Below, one piece after another: positions 46,016 to 54,480 of a stretch of DNA of 64,000 nt. The position numbers and the translations under genes are program-made. The notes under the pieces were generated by a model. The model worked only from the letters and a program-made list of their open reading frames with translations, did no database searches and was not told where the DNA came from. Each line of letters begins with the position of its first letter. Position 1 is the stretch's first letter. Source of the stretch: Chaetoderma sp. LZ-2023a (taxonomy: Eukaryota > Mollusca > Caudofoveata > Chaetodermatida > Chaetodermatidae); assembly GCA_034401795.1 (NCBI GenBank), contig CM067366.1, positions 85,729,964-85,793,963 of the forward strand, read 5' to 3'.

Positions 46016-46555
46016 ACCTATCTGCGCTGTTACTTCTAGAATGTTTTAATACTATCGATCCATTTAATTGATTTATTCCGTTTTGCTAGGTAATCAATGT
46101 ATAAAAAAATGCGTGTCGTAAGAGGCGACTAAAGGAGGTAATGGTGAGGTAACCCTGACAGAAACCCCGAGTGCTGAAGACGGAGGTTCCAGGCCGCACG
46201 GCGCACTCTAATAAACCATGGATCCACGCACTTAACGCTTATGATCATGTCGATAGTCACTTACAGGACTGGCGGTATGATCAGCGAACGAAAAGAAGAA
46301 AGAAGAAGGTAACTTCTTCTGATATATACATGAAATATACATATAATAACGGTTACATGATTATGCATAATTAAATCCTGTAAGTCTTTCTGCATTTCAA
46401 TGATCCATCTCTTCGTCCGCCCCCCCCCCCACCCTGACAAGGTGCAATGTCGGTGTTGCGGCGTGTATACAAGGGTTGTTCGACGAAGACTAATAGATGT
46501 ATCGATCTCAGTGATAAATAACCCGTGAAATTTCAGTGTCTCAATTCCAAGACAA
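46016..46555. other. Non-coding with a dispersed GTCGTAAGAGGCGACTAA motif
   Basis: TGCGTGTCGTAAGAGGCGAC at 46110-46130 is followed by GAGGTAACCCTGACAG and GACGGAGGTTCCAGG. This looks like a short dispersed repeat, but I cannot assign a class. A C run lies at 46421-46432. No gene. Confidence 0.4.
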
Positions 46556-46559
46556 CTAT

Positions 46560-46670
46560 ACAGGAAAACTGTTGAATATTTTGAAAATAAAATGACTGGA
46601 ATCTGTTGCTGCCTTAAACAGCAATATCTTCCAGTCAAAATAGTTTCAAAATATTGAAAATAATATTCTT
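46560..46670. repeat. Foldback element related to MITE-M
   Basis: CTGTTGAATATTTTGAAAAT / TTTCAAAATATTGAAAATA form the outer arms and GACTGGAATCTGTTGCTGCC / AACAGCAATATCTTCCAGTC the inner arms, separated by TTA. It has no tail and no ORF. Confidence 0.7.
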
Positions 46671-46771
46671 TGGATCTGACATAAAGAATTGGTCATTTCC
46701 AGTCTGTACTGGTTAGCTCTGTATCCCCTCACGCGGACCACAAACAGTTCCTGTAGTTGTCTTTAGGCTAA

Positions 46772-46868
46772 GCTGGTACCCGACTCCAATTGCTCATTTA
46801 ATCGCAATAGTGGCCCATATCCTAAGCCAGAGAATCGTCAGCGAGGGTATGAGGAGTCGGGTACCAGC
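46772..46868. repeat. 97-bp element with perfect 16-bp inverted ends
   Basis: GCTGGTACCCGACTCC (46772-46787) is exactly inverse to GGAGTCGGGTACCAGC (46853-46868). The 65-bp interior is unrelated to other repeats I recognise. It could be a very small MITE or a structured site. Confidence 0.65.
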
Positions 46869-46894
46869 CTATCTTTAGCAATGCTTGTTGCAGA

Positions 46895-47050
46895 CAAAGA
46901 TATTATGTTTCACCGGAATGACTGGCTCGATAGCCGAGCCAGTGATACCAGTGATAATTCCCCAAAAAGCAAATATATCTCGATCTCTCAATGGACATTT
47001 TCTATGAGAAATTGAAATATTCTTGAACAAATTTGAGAGTTACCTAAAGG
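46895..47050. repeat. Foldback family 2, copy 4
   Basis: The centre is GGAATGACTGGCTCGATAGC / CGAGCCAGTGATACCAG. The right flank CAATGGACATTTTCTATGAG and TCTTGAACAAATTTGAG matches the right flank of the copy at 27225-27420. Confidence 0.7.
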
Positions 47051-47244
47051 TTACTGGTGATTAGTAAAGAATATTGCGATGATGTACAATGTTACAGTTC
47101 GTCCTGAATGTTAGCGCAATCTCTGCTCCTACAATCTCTTAATCCATTTAGTGCTGAAGATTTCGAACAGTTTGGCTGAAACGTGTTGCTGTGTGAGGCC
47201 TCTAGACATATAACGCTTATAAATAGGTGGTGATAGTAGTGGTC

Positions 47245-47287
47245 GTAAACTGATGATGATGATGATGACGATGATGATGATGATGGT
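47245..47287. repeat. (GAT)n microsatellite
   Basis: A GATGATGATGATGACGATG-type run. The minus-strand frames over it are poly-Ser or Ile-rich artefacts. Confidence 0.9.
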
Positions 47288-47479
47288 GTACTTATAGTTA
47301 CTATTATAACTACCGCCACCGCCATCCCCTGAGACGTACATAGATCTGTGGGAGCAATAGATATGGCTAGATCAGCAAGCTTTGCGCCGGGGCGAGGCCT
47401 TCATCTAATCCTTTTAAATTTATTGACAGTACATGACTCCAATAGATTCACGGAGAGCTATTATAGTTTTGCGGTTTTT

Positions 47480-48290
47480 TTGTATTGAAAAGTTGATACA
47501 TGTTATGTGTATTTGGGCGAACTCTGTAATATTTAAGAAGATACATTTTTCTCTCTGCATTTATTCCAAGGCATTCAAATATAGTGGAATTCGTCGCCCA
47601 GTACATTTAGGTCACATAGATTGCATAAACCTGTGTGTATAGTTACGACACACGCATACCTCCCCTCTTCTAACGGTAGCCGGTGGTTGCTGGTTCGAAA
47701 CTTAATGAGTATTTTTGATATTTTTTCTGGGAAAGAGATTAGTTATTTTTCGAGTTTTAAATATTCTTTGAAAATTCTATATGTAATTCATAATCTGCTA
47801 TTGGAGATTTCCGCGCAACACTCATGCATATACTGATCAGAGAGGTGTTAATTTAATACTGATTAACGCTTTTTTAATATGCAGCATCCATGGCCACTGA
47901 TATACGTTATTTGATCAAATATTATGTAGTAATCTATACAGTTTATATGCAATTATTGATTCCCTGCATGTTATTAATTTTGCCCAAAATAGTACCATTC
48001 TTTTGTCTATCGTTATAAGTAGATGAGGCCTAGTCCACCATAGACCATCGCTGTATGTGTAGTATTTTTTACACGCCAGAGAATTTTACAAAAGCGTTTA
48101 TGAATTGTTTTTCGACAAGGTTAGTGTTTTCAAAGCCCCAAATTTCATACCCATTGAGAAGAATAGGAAGGATCATGATTTCAAAAAGCTCTAGCTGTAT
48201 ATCAATATGCAGATGAAGGCGTTTAGCTCTTGTGAGTAGTGAAAACATGGCTCTGCTGGCTTCATCAAATATAGAATATATATGGCTCTT
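47480..48290 (-). pseudogene. LINE ORF2 C-terminal region, degenerate
   Basis: From about 48290 downward the minus strand reads EASRAMFSLLTRAKRLHLHI, LELFEIMILPILLNGYEIWG, RMVLFWAKLITC, YRIFKEYLKLE, and ILIKFRTSNHRLPLEEGRY, then CNLCDLNVLGDEFHYI near 47580. This is the same landmark order as the LINE tails at 15486 and 45660, extended further upstream. At least seven stops are present. A 98-codon open piece (48069-48365) is only part of it. Confidence 0.75.
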
Positions 48291-48592
48291 ATTCTCAATT
48301 GTAAATGTACTAAGCCTTGGCCGCCATCTTCCAAGGGTAATACTAATAAATCTCTGTTCAGCCAATGTTTACCGGCCCACACAAATTTGATCAAACGTCT
48401 TTGAATAGCAGTTACAATTTTAACAGGTGGATCGATAACAGCAAATTTGTGCCACAATTTAGAGGCTCCGAGTAAATTAGCAATGATAATACAACCTCTG
48501 AAGGAAAGGGCTCTAGAAAATGATAGCCAATTGGCAAGTTTATTATTTGCATCTGCTTCTATACTATCCCAGTTATGATTAACAAAGTCTGA
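48290..48592 (-). pseudogene. Tx1/L1-like LINE RT C-terminal fragment
   Basis: The frame reads NKLANWLSFSRALSFRGCII, LLGASKLWHKFAVIDPP, RRLIKFVWAGKHWLNRDLLV and LPLEDGGQGLVHLQLRIRA, typical of the thumb and C-terminal region of Tx1/L1-like LINEs. At about 48290 the similarity switches to the other LINE type, giving a chimeric open frame. Upstream it is cut at about 48594 by the right end of DIRS element D. Confidence 0.72.
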
Positions 48593-48593
48593 A

Positions 48594-48837
48594 GGAAATT
48601 TCAATTTCCCTTTCTCCGAGATCTAACAATACTCACCATTCTATTAGTTCTGATATAAAGCTGGCGCTGACAGCTGGCTCCAGGACTATAGAGTTAGAAA
48701 GCTTTACCGACTCCTGGAACCGGGTACTCGGCTCCCAACTGCCGAGTACCTGTCTGCCATGAAGCTCATATTGTTTGTATAGCCACCAAACAAGAGAAAC
48801 CCATGGCTTGCCTCCGTGGGGCTGGGAGGCTGGGTCG
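48594..48837 (-). repeat. Element D right inverted terminal repeat
   Basis: It starts GGAAATTTCAATTTCCC on the plus strand and contains CCGGGTACTCGGCTCCCAAC then TGCCGAGTACC. It is slightly diverged from the B and E repeats (for example CTATTAGTTC for CTGTTACTTC), so D is probably older than B and E. Confidence 0.8.
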
Positions 48838-48950
48838 GTAACAGAATGGTGAGTATTGTTAGATCTCGGAGAAAGGGAAATTGACATTTCCTGCATTCTC
48901 CTTCGATCAATACTCACCATTCTGTTACTTCTGATATACACCAGATTTGA
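48838..48950 (-). repeat. Element D internal complementary region (ICR)
   Basis: GTAACAGAATGGTGAGTATT through GACATTTCCTGCA is the inverse of the right end. TTCTCCTTCGATCAATACTC is the inverse of the element's left end as seen at 57660-57684. The two meet at CTGCA/TTCTCC. This is the arrangement expected for the DIRS circle-junction template. Confidence 0.8.
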
Positions 48951-49438
48951 TCAGTAACCTGGTGGGAAGGGGCAAGCCATACATGCTAATTTTGCCCCTT
49001 GGCGAAAGATTTTAGACTTCAAACTTGACTAACGGAGACCTAAAAGGACCGTCAAGTTCACGGAACCGAATCACATTCGCGTCACCGCCCCCCCCCCTTT
49101 TTCCTCCTAAGAAAAGGGAGAGAACTAACGAACATGTATCTCGCCTGAAAACACCAATATGCCAAGAGGGTTAACTACTCCCTGCATATTGCCTGTATTA
49201 GCCTGGGAATGAGCATGAATATATAAGATGAATGAACATGATACATATACATAATACAAAAAACTCTCACTTGTTGAATTACCTTATGATAACAGGACTT
49301 CAGACGTACCGCCTCCAACCATTCACCGGTTCGGCCATCAGTGACACAATCTGGTTGACATCCTCTCGCTTGACCATGCCTGCTTTAGGTTCTTTTCTTA
49401 CCAAAGTGAAAAAAGGGGAAAAGCAGTGTGGTCACTAA
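48951..49438 (-). other. Element D 3' untranslated region
   Basis: No ORF. It contains a C run (49087-49098), GGAGACCTAAAAGGACCGTC, and a block shared at high identity with 50951-51420 (element B) and 59905-60413 (element E). The end next to YR is conserved even with element A. Confidence 0.7.
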
Positions 49439-50458
49439 CTATCGTTTCAAAACAGCTAAAGCGAGTGGATTGGCTGAGTCTGACACATCCCTCATATAGT
49501 AATCTGTAAATGAGGACTCACAGTGCCATTGTGCAACGGCCATGATGTCCTCTAATGGAACACCATTGTAAAGGGTGGTCGAGGCGGCTATTCCTCTGAC
49601 ATCGTGTGCCCTTACACCCTGCACCTGGTGCCCAGTCGCCATCTCGTGAGTAGTCTGAATGCATTCGACCACCCAACGAGAGATAGTATCCATGGATGCG
49701 GCGCCATAAGGATTTTTATGGCAGATCCACAGATGTCTATCGTTCGACCGTAACGAGTCAGTCAGTTTCTTGTACTTAGTCAAAGCACGGACCGGGCACC
49801 AAACACTGCCATCACGATCAAACCTAGTTAACTTCGGTATAATGATCGGTTTGCCGGGATATCTCAAAGATTGGTTCTTTGACATAAACTCTGCTCTTGG
49901 CAGAAGACGCAGACCTTCTCCAGAAAGAATAAATCGGTTCCTCTCTGCCGAAAGCGCATGGATCTCACTGCGCCTTCTAGCTGAGGAAGCTGCCAATAGA
50001 AAGACCGCCTTTAGAGTCAAATGCTTTAGACTGGCCGAACGCAACGGTTCGAAAGGGTGCTTGGCCAGTACATTAAGCACTAAAGATAGACTCCAGGCTG
50101 GAATGACTACCGGTTGTCTCGGGCGGAGATTGCTCATTCCCTTCAACATCACATTTAACTGGGCCACCTCTGGACTATCCCTGTTGGCTAGACAAGGGAT
50201 AACTGATGCCAAAGCTGACTTGTATCCAGCGACTGTGACGGGAGCTAGTCCTGAAAAGAACAGCTCACAGAGAAAGTCTGCTATTTGCTGAATAGTGGAT
50301 TGAAAGGTATCAATACCCTTTTCTTCACACCAGTCTGCAAATCTGTTAACCTTGTTGTTATATGACTTGAAGGTTGACCTCCTTCTCGCAGCCGCGATGA
50401 AATCAGCAGCCTGTCGAGAAAAGCCTTCCGATGTGGAACGTTGTTTGACAACATCCAC
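49439..50458 (-). CDS. DIRS tyrosine recombinase, intact 339-residue frame (element D)
   Basis: A tyrosine recombinase joins the circular DIRS DNA to target DNA. The frame is open from MDVVKQRSTSEGFS to LALAVLKR. Residues 1-110 form a likely SAM-like core-binding domain (KSYNNKVNRFADWCEEKGID). Catalytic residues of the fold can be placed: Arg162 in ARRRSEIHAL, His285 and Arg288 in HDVRGIAAS, Trp311/His312 in AQWHCESS, and the nucleophile Tyr320 or Tyr321 in FTDYYM. The start lies inside the end of the RT/RNase H frame, which stops at 50281, giving a 178-bp overlap also seen in A and C. D is the only copy here with both an open frame and every catalytic residue, so it may still produce a working protein if transcribed. 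Confidence 0.85.
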   Translation of the reverse strand: MDVVKQRSTSEGFSRQAADFIAAARRRSTFKSYNNKVNRFADWCEEKGIDTFQSTIQQIADFLCELFFSGLAPVTVAGYKSALASVIPCLANRDSPEVAQLNVMLKGMSNLRPRQPVVIPAWSLSLVLNVLAKHPFEPLRSASLKHLTLKAVFLLAASSARRRSEIHALSAERNRFILSGEGLRLLPRAEFMSKNQSLRYPGKPIIIPKLTRFDRDGSVWCPVRALTKYKKLTDSLRSNDRHLWICHKNPYGAASMDTISRWVVECIQTTHEMATGHQVQGVRAHDVRGIAASTTLYNGVPLEDIMAVAQWHCESSFTDYYMRDVSDSANPLALAVLKR

Positions 50459-50573
50459 GCAGTCAATTTGAACATTTCGGGACGCTCGTGTAGGAAGCGT
50501 CCCTTGGCCTGGGAGATTATGTTCGGAATCTCGGGCAACTGCACAGGATTTTCCACCAGCAGATCTAGAAGAT
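50281..50573 (-). pseudogene. Element D RT/RNase H C-terminal remnant
   Basis: LLDLLVENPVQLPEIPNIIS through KLTAWMLSNNVPHRKAFLD ends at FNPLFSK. The upstream RT and RNase H are absent because the element is cut at 50573. The apparent Met of the longer open frame (50613) lies in element B terminal-repeat sequence and is a fusion artefact. Confidence 0.75.
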
Positions 50574-50821
50574 TGCAGGAAATGTCAATTTCCCTTCCTC
50601 CGAGATCTAACAATACTCACCATTCTGTTACTTCTGATATACAGCTGGCCCTGACAGCGGCTCTAGGATTATAGACTTAGAAAGCTTTACCGACTCCTGG
50701 GAACCGGGTACTCGGCTCCCAACTGCCGAGTACCCGTTTACCATAGAGCTCATATTGTTTGCATAGCCACCAAACAAGAGAAAACTATGGCTTGCCTCCG
50801 TGGGGCTGGGAGGCTGGGTCC
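50574..50821 (-). repeat. Element B right inverted terminal repeat with hairpin
   Basis: The plus strand begins TGCAGGAAATGTCAATTTCC. The repeat body CAATACTCACCATTCTGTTA to ACCATAGAGCTCAT is inverse to the left repeat at 57531-57684. It contains a perfect hairpin: CGGGTACTCGGC (50705-50716), loop TCCCAACT, GCCGAGTACCCG (50725-50736). Confidence 0.88.
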
Positions 50822-50932
50822 GTAACAGAATGGTGAGTATTGTTAGATCTCGGAGAAAGGGAAATTGACATTTCCTGCATTCTCCTTCGATCAATACTCA
50901 CCATTCTGTTACTTCTGATATACACCAGATTT
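50822..50932 (-). repeat. Element B internal complementary region
   Basis: It joins the complement of the right end (GTAACAG...TTTCCTGCA) to the complement of the left end (TTCTCCTTCGATC...TGATATAC). It is essentially identical to the ICRs of D and E. Confidence 0.85.
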
Positions 50933-51423
50933 GATCAGTAACCTGGTGGGAAGGGGCAAGCCATAAATGCTAATTTTGCCCCTTGGAGAAAGATTTTAGA
51001 CTTCAAACTTGACTAACGGAGACCTAAAAGGACCGTCAAGTTCACGGAACCGAATCACATTCGCGTCACAGTCCTCCCCCCTTTTTCCTCCTAAGAAAAG
51101 GGAGAGAACTAACGAACATGTCTCTCGCCTGAAAACACAAATATGCCAAGAGGGTTAACTGCTCCCTGCATACTCCATGTATTAGCCTGGGAATGAGCAT
51201 GAATATATAAGATGAATGAACATGATACATATCCATAATACAAAAAACTCTCACTATTGAATTACCTTATGATAATTGGACTTCAGACGTACCGCCTCCA
51301 ACCATTCCCCGGGTCGGCCATCAGTGACACAATCTGGTTGACATCCTCTCGCCTGACCATGCCTGCTTTAGGTTCTTTTCTTACCGAAGTGAGAAAACGG
51401 TGAAAAGCAGTGTGGTCACTAAC
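50933..51423 (-). other. Element B 3' untranslated region
   Basis: Non-coding. A C-rich patch (51073-51082) followed by CTTTTTCCTCCTAAGAAAAG lies in the middle. It is nearly identical to the element E counterpart. Confidence 0.7.
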
Positions 51424-52450
51424 TATCGTTTCAAAACAGCTAAAGCGAGTGGATTGGCTGAGTCTGACACATCCCTCATATAGTAATCCGTGAATGAGGA
51501 CTCACAGTGCCATTGTGCAACGGCCATGATGTCCTATAACGGAACACCATTGTAAAGGGCGGTCGAGGCGGCTATTCCTCTGACATTGTCTGCCCTTACG
51601 CCTTGCACCTGGTGCCCAGTCGCCATCTCCTGAGTAGTCTGAATGCATTCGACCACCCAACGAGAGATAGTATCCATGGATGCGGCGCCATAAGACTTTT
51701 TATGGCAGATCCACAGATGTCTATCGTTCGACCGTAACGAGTCAGTCCGTTTCTTGTACTTAGTCAAAGCACGGACCGGGCACCAGACACTGGCATCACG
51801 ATCAAACCTAGTTAACTTCGGTATAATGATCGGTTTGCCGGGATATCTCAAAGATTGGTTCTTTGACATAACCTCTGCTCTTGGCAGAAGACGCAGACCT
51901 TCTCCAGAAACAATAAATCGGTTCCTCTCTGCCGAAAGCGCATGGATCTCACTGCGCCTTCTAGCTGAGGAAGCTGCCAATAGAAAGACCGCCTTTAGAG
52001 TCAAATGCTTTAGACTAGCCGAACGCAACGGTTCGAATGGGTGCTTGGCCAGTACATTAAGCACTAAAGATAGACTCCAGGCTGGAATGACCACCGGTTG
52101 TCTCGGTCGGAGATTGCTCATTCCCTTCAACATCACATTTAACTGGGCCACTTCTGGACTATCCCTGTTGGCTAGACAAGGGATAACTGATGCCAAAGCT
52201 GACTTGTATCCAGCAACTGTGACGGGAGCTAGTCCTCAAAAGAACAGCTCACAGAGAAAGTCTGCTATTTGCTGATAGTGGATTGAAAGGTATCAATACC
52301 CTTTTCTTCACACCAGTCTGCAAATCTGTTAACCTTGTTGTTATATGACTTGAAGGTTGACCTCCTTCTCGCAGCCGCGATGAAATCAGCAGCCTGTCGA
52401 GAAAAGCCTTCCGACGTGGAACGTTGTTTGATAACATCCACGCAGTCATT
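51424..52450 (-). pseudogene. Element B tyrosine recombinase, inactivated
   Basis: It is homologous to the D recombinase but has three notable lesions. A one-base deletion near 52275 (GCTGATAG instead of GCTGAATAG) ends the N-terminal frame at FQSTISK. The catalytic His of HxxR is Asp (codon 51588-51590, RADNVRG). A TAG at 51534-51536 replaces the Glu codon of PLEDIMAV, removing the region with the nucleophile Tyr from the frame. The 220-codon open piece (51534-52196) is the remaining middle. Confidence 0.88.
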
Positions 52451-54340
52451 GAACATTTCGGGACACTCGTGTAGGAAGCGTCCCTTGGCCTGGGAGATTA
52501 TGTTCGGAATCTCGGGCAACTGCACAGGATTTTCCACCAGCAGATCTAGAAGATCCGTGAACCACGCCCTGCTCGGCCAATACGGCGCTATTAGCAGGAC
52601 CAGACACGGTTCCTCCCTGACCTTCACCAAAACCTTCGGTAGAAGAATGGTGGGTGGGTACGCGTAAGCGTGCATCCCTCTCCAGCTTATCGCCAGAGCG
52701 TCTGTATCGACGGCATTTGGATCTGTAATCGGCGAGACATATGTCATGATTTGAGCATTTTCCTTTGTGGCGAACAAGTCCACGTTGGGTTTGCCCCAAT
52801 GCTCGAAGATCCGTCGCAGAACTGGAGGGTTGAGGGACCATTCTGTTGGCAGGATTCTCTGTCTGCGAGACAAAGCATCTGCCAGAATGTTCAATCGGCC
52901 AGGAATACGAGCTGCTTTCAAAACAACCGAGTAATTCCTGCACCATTGAATCAAGTGCCACACCCTGATACACAGAGTGGGCGACCTGGTCCGGCCTTGG
53001 CGATTTATATATGATACTACTGTCGAATCGACCGACCGTATCAATATCACCCTGCCCCTGATCATCGGAAGGAACTCTTCCAACGCCAGTTCCACTGCCA
53101 TCATTTCCAACAGATTGATATGCAGCTGACTCTCCGGGAGAGTCCATGTGCCCGAGACCTGGTTCTCCCAGGCAGGCACCCCACCCTTCCAGCGATGCAT
53201 CCGTGTAGACGGACAGCTGGAGGCGGGGTAGGTGCAGTGAAACCCCATATAGGAGATTCTGACGCTGTTTCCACCATAGAAGATGCGATATTATCGGCTC
53301 CAAAACTGGCAACAGTTTTGACAGGGGTTCTGTTCTCTGTTTCCACAGAGACATCAGATACAACTGGATAGGCCTTCGCATTAGAGCATCGTACGAGATA
53401 ACCTGCTCCATGGAGACCATCATGCCCAGCATCTGAAGGAACCGCCTCGCCTTGAATGTGGTTTCCCACTCGAAAACTCTTGAGGATGGCTAACAGAGAC
53501 ACCACTCTGGGCTCTGATGGGTAAACCCTGCCCTCCTCAAGGTCGAATCGCATCCCCAAATAAACGAAACGTTGAGTGGGCGTCAACTCGGATTTCTCCT
53601 CGTTGACTATGCAGCGTAGATCTGAAAGTAACTTCAGAGTCAGAGCAGTATCCACGTTCAACCTGGCTGCCGAGTCTGCCTTAAGCAGCCAGTCGTCTAT
53701 GTAGGTGTGTAACGCCACGTTCTCTTTTCTGAGAAACGCTGTCACCGCAAGGACCACTCTTGTGAAAACCCTCGGAGCTGTCGACAGGCCAAACGGGAGA
53801 CTGTAAACTCCCATACTTGATTCTGAAACGCAAATCTCAGAAACCTGTGCCAACTCCGATTCATAGGAATGTGGAAATATGCATTTTTCAGATCGATCGA
53901 TACACACCACATTCCTTTCCTCAATCCCGCATTACCGACCTCGGCATTTCCATCTGGAACCGAGGCGTATGGCTAAACCAATTTAATGGCCTGAGATTGA
54001 GTATGGGTCTCCATCCCCCTGTGCTCTTGGGGACAAGAAACATGTTTGAATAGAAGCCTGGAGAGTTTCGATTTGCTGGTTTTATTGCTCCCTTCAGAAG
54101 CAAACCCGACACTTCCTTTTGAACGGCTTCTAACTTGTCTGGCTCCCTTGGTACGGGTGTCCAGACAGGTGCCAAAGACAGATTTTGTGGTGGAAAGTCC
54201 CACCACTCCGGCATGTAACCCTGGGATAACCATCCCAGGACTAGACTGTCTGACGTCACACCTTGCCAGGCCTCGACGAAACGCATGAGCCTTCCACCCA
54301 CCATAGACGCCTCGACGTCTAACGGGGTTGTCCGGCTCGC
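52265..54340 (-). pseudogene. Element B reverse transcriptase / RNase H, inactivated
   Basis: RT blocks: SGLLLKGAIKPAN with FYSNMFLVPKSTGG and WRPILNLRPLNWF, then DLKNAYFHIPM, LPFGLSTAPRVFTRV, the catalytic YIDDWLL and YLGMRFDLEEGRVY. RNase H: VYTDASLEGWGACLG, LHINLLEMMAVELALEEF, then RSVDSTVVSY, where the Asp of SDNS (kept in element C) is Val (53030-53032), and LADALSRRQRIL. C-terminal region: LIAPYWPSRAWFTDLLDLL. Frame breaks are a one-base deletion near 53930 (ending at MPRSVMRD), a one-base insertion near 53453 (after NHIQ) and a two-base deletion near 53165. A two-base deletion near 52447 fuses the RNase H frame to the YR frame, replacing the usual overlap. Confidence 0.9.
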
Positions 54341-54480
54341 AGTCCGCCCCCCCCCCCCACTCTTTCTTAACGAGAGAGAGAGAGAACCATTTCGTTCTAG
54401 GCACGACGGGTATAACTGGCACCGCTGTTCCTGTCACACAGGCGCGGTCCAGGCGGATATGAAGGGAGCTTTTCGTACCC
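54341..54480 (-). other. Element B ORF1-ORF2 junction with C/G homopolymer
   Basis: A run of 12 C (plus strand, about 54347-54358) has only 10 C in element E. The length difference shifts the frame leading into the RT ORF. PRTKWFSLSLVKKEW lies in this joint. The upstream open frame (200 codons, 53973-54575) mixes real ORF1/ORF2 junction coding and out-of-frame sequence. Confidence 0.6.

Larger units (their letters stand above)
48594..50573 (-). mobile_element. DIRS element D, 5'-truncated, with intact YR
   Basis: From 50573 downward it holds the end of the RNase H region, the tyrosine recombinase, a 3' UTR, the internal complementary region (48838-48950) and the right terminal repeat (48594-48837). 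The 5' side is cut at AGATCTAGAAGAT, where the right end of element B begins. The right end has landed in a Tx1-like LINE. Confidence 0.85.

Noticed and set aside
49770-52275. 173-codon plus-strand frames at 49770 and 51754
   Set aside because: They are antisense shadows of the YR coding sequence, repeated because the element is repeated.
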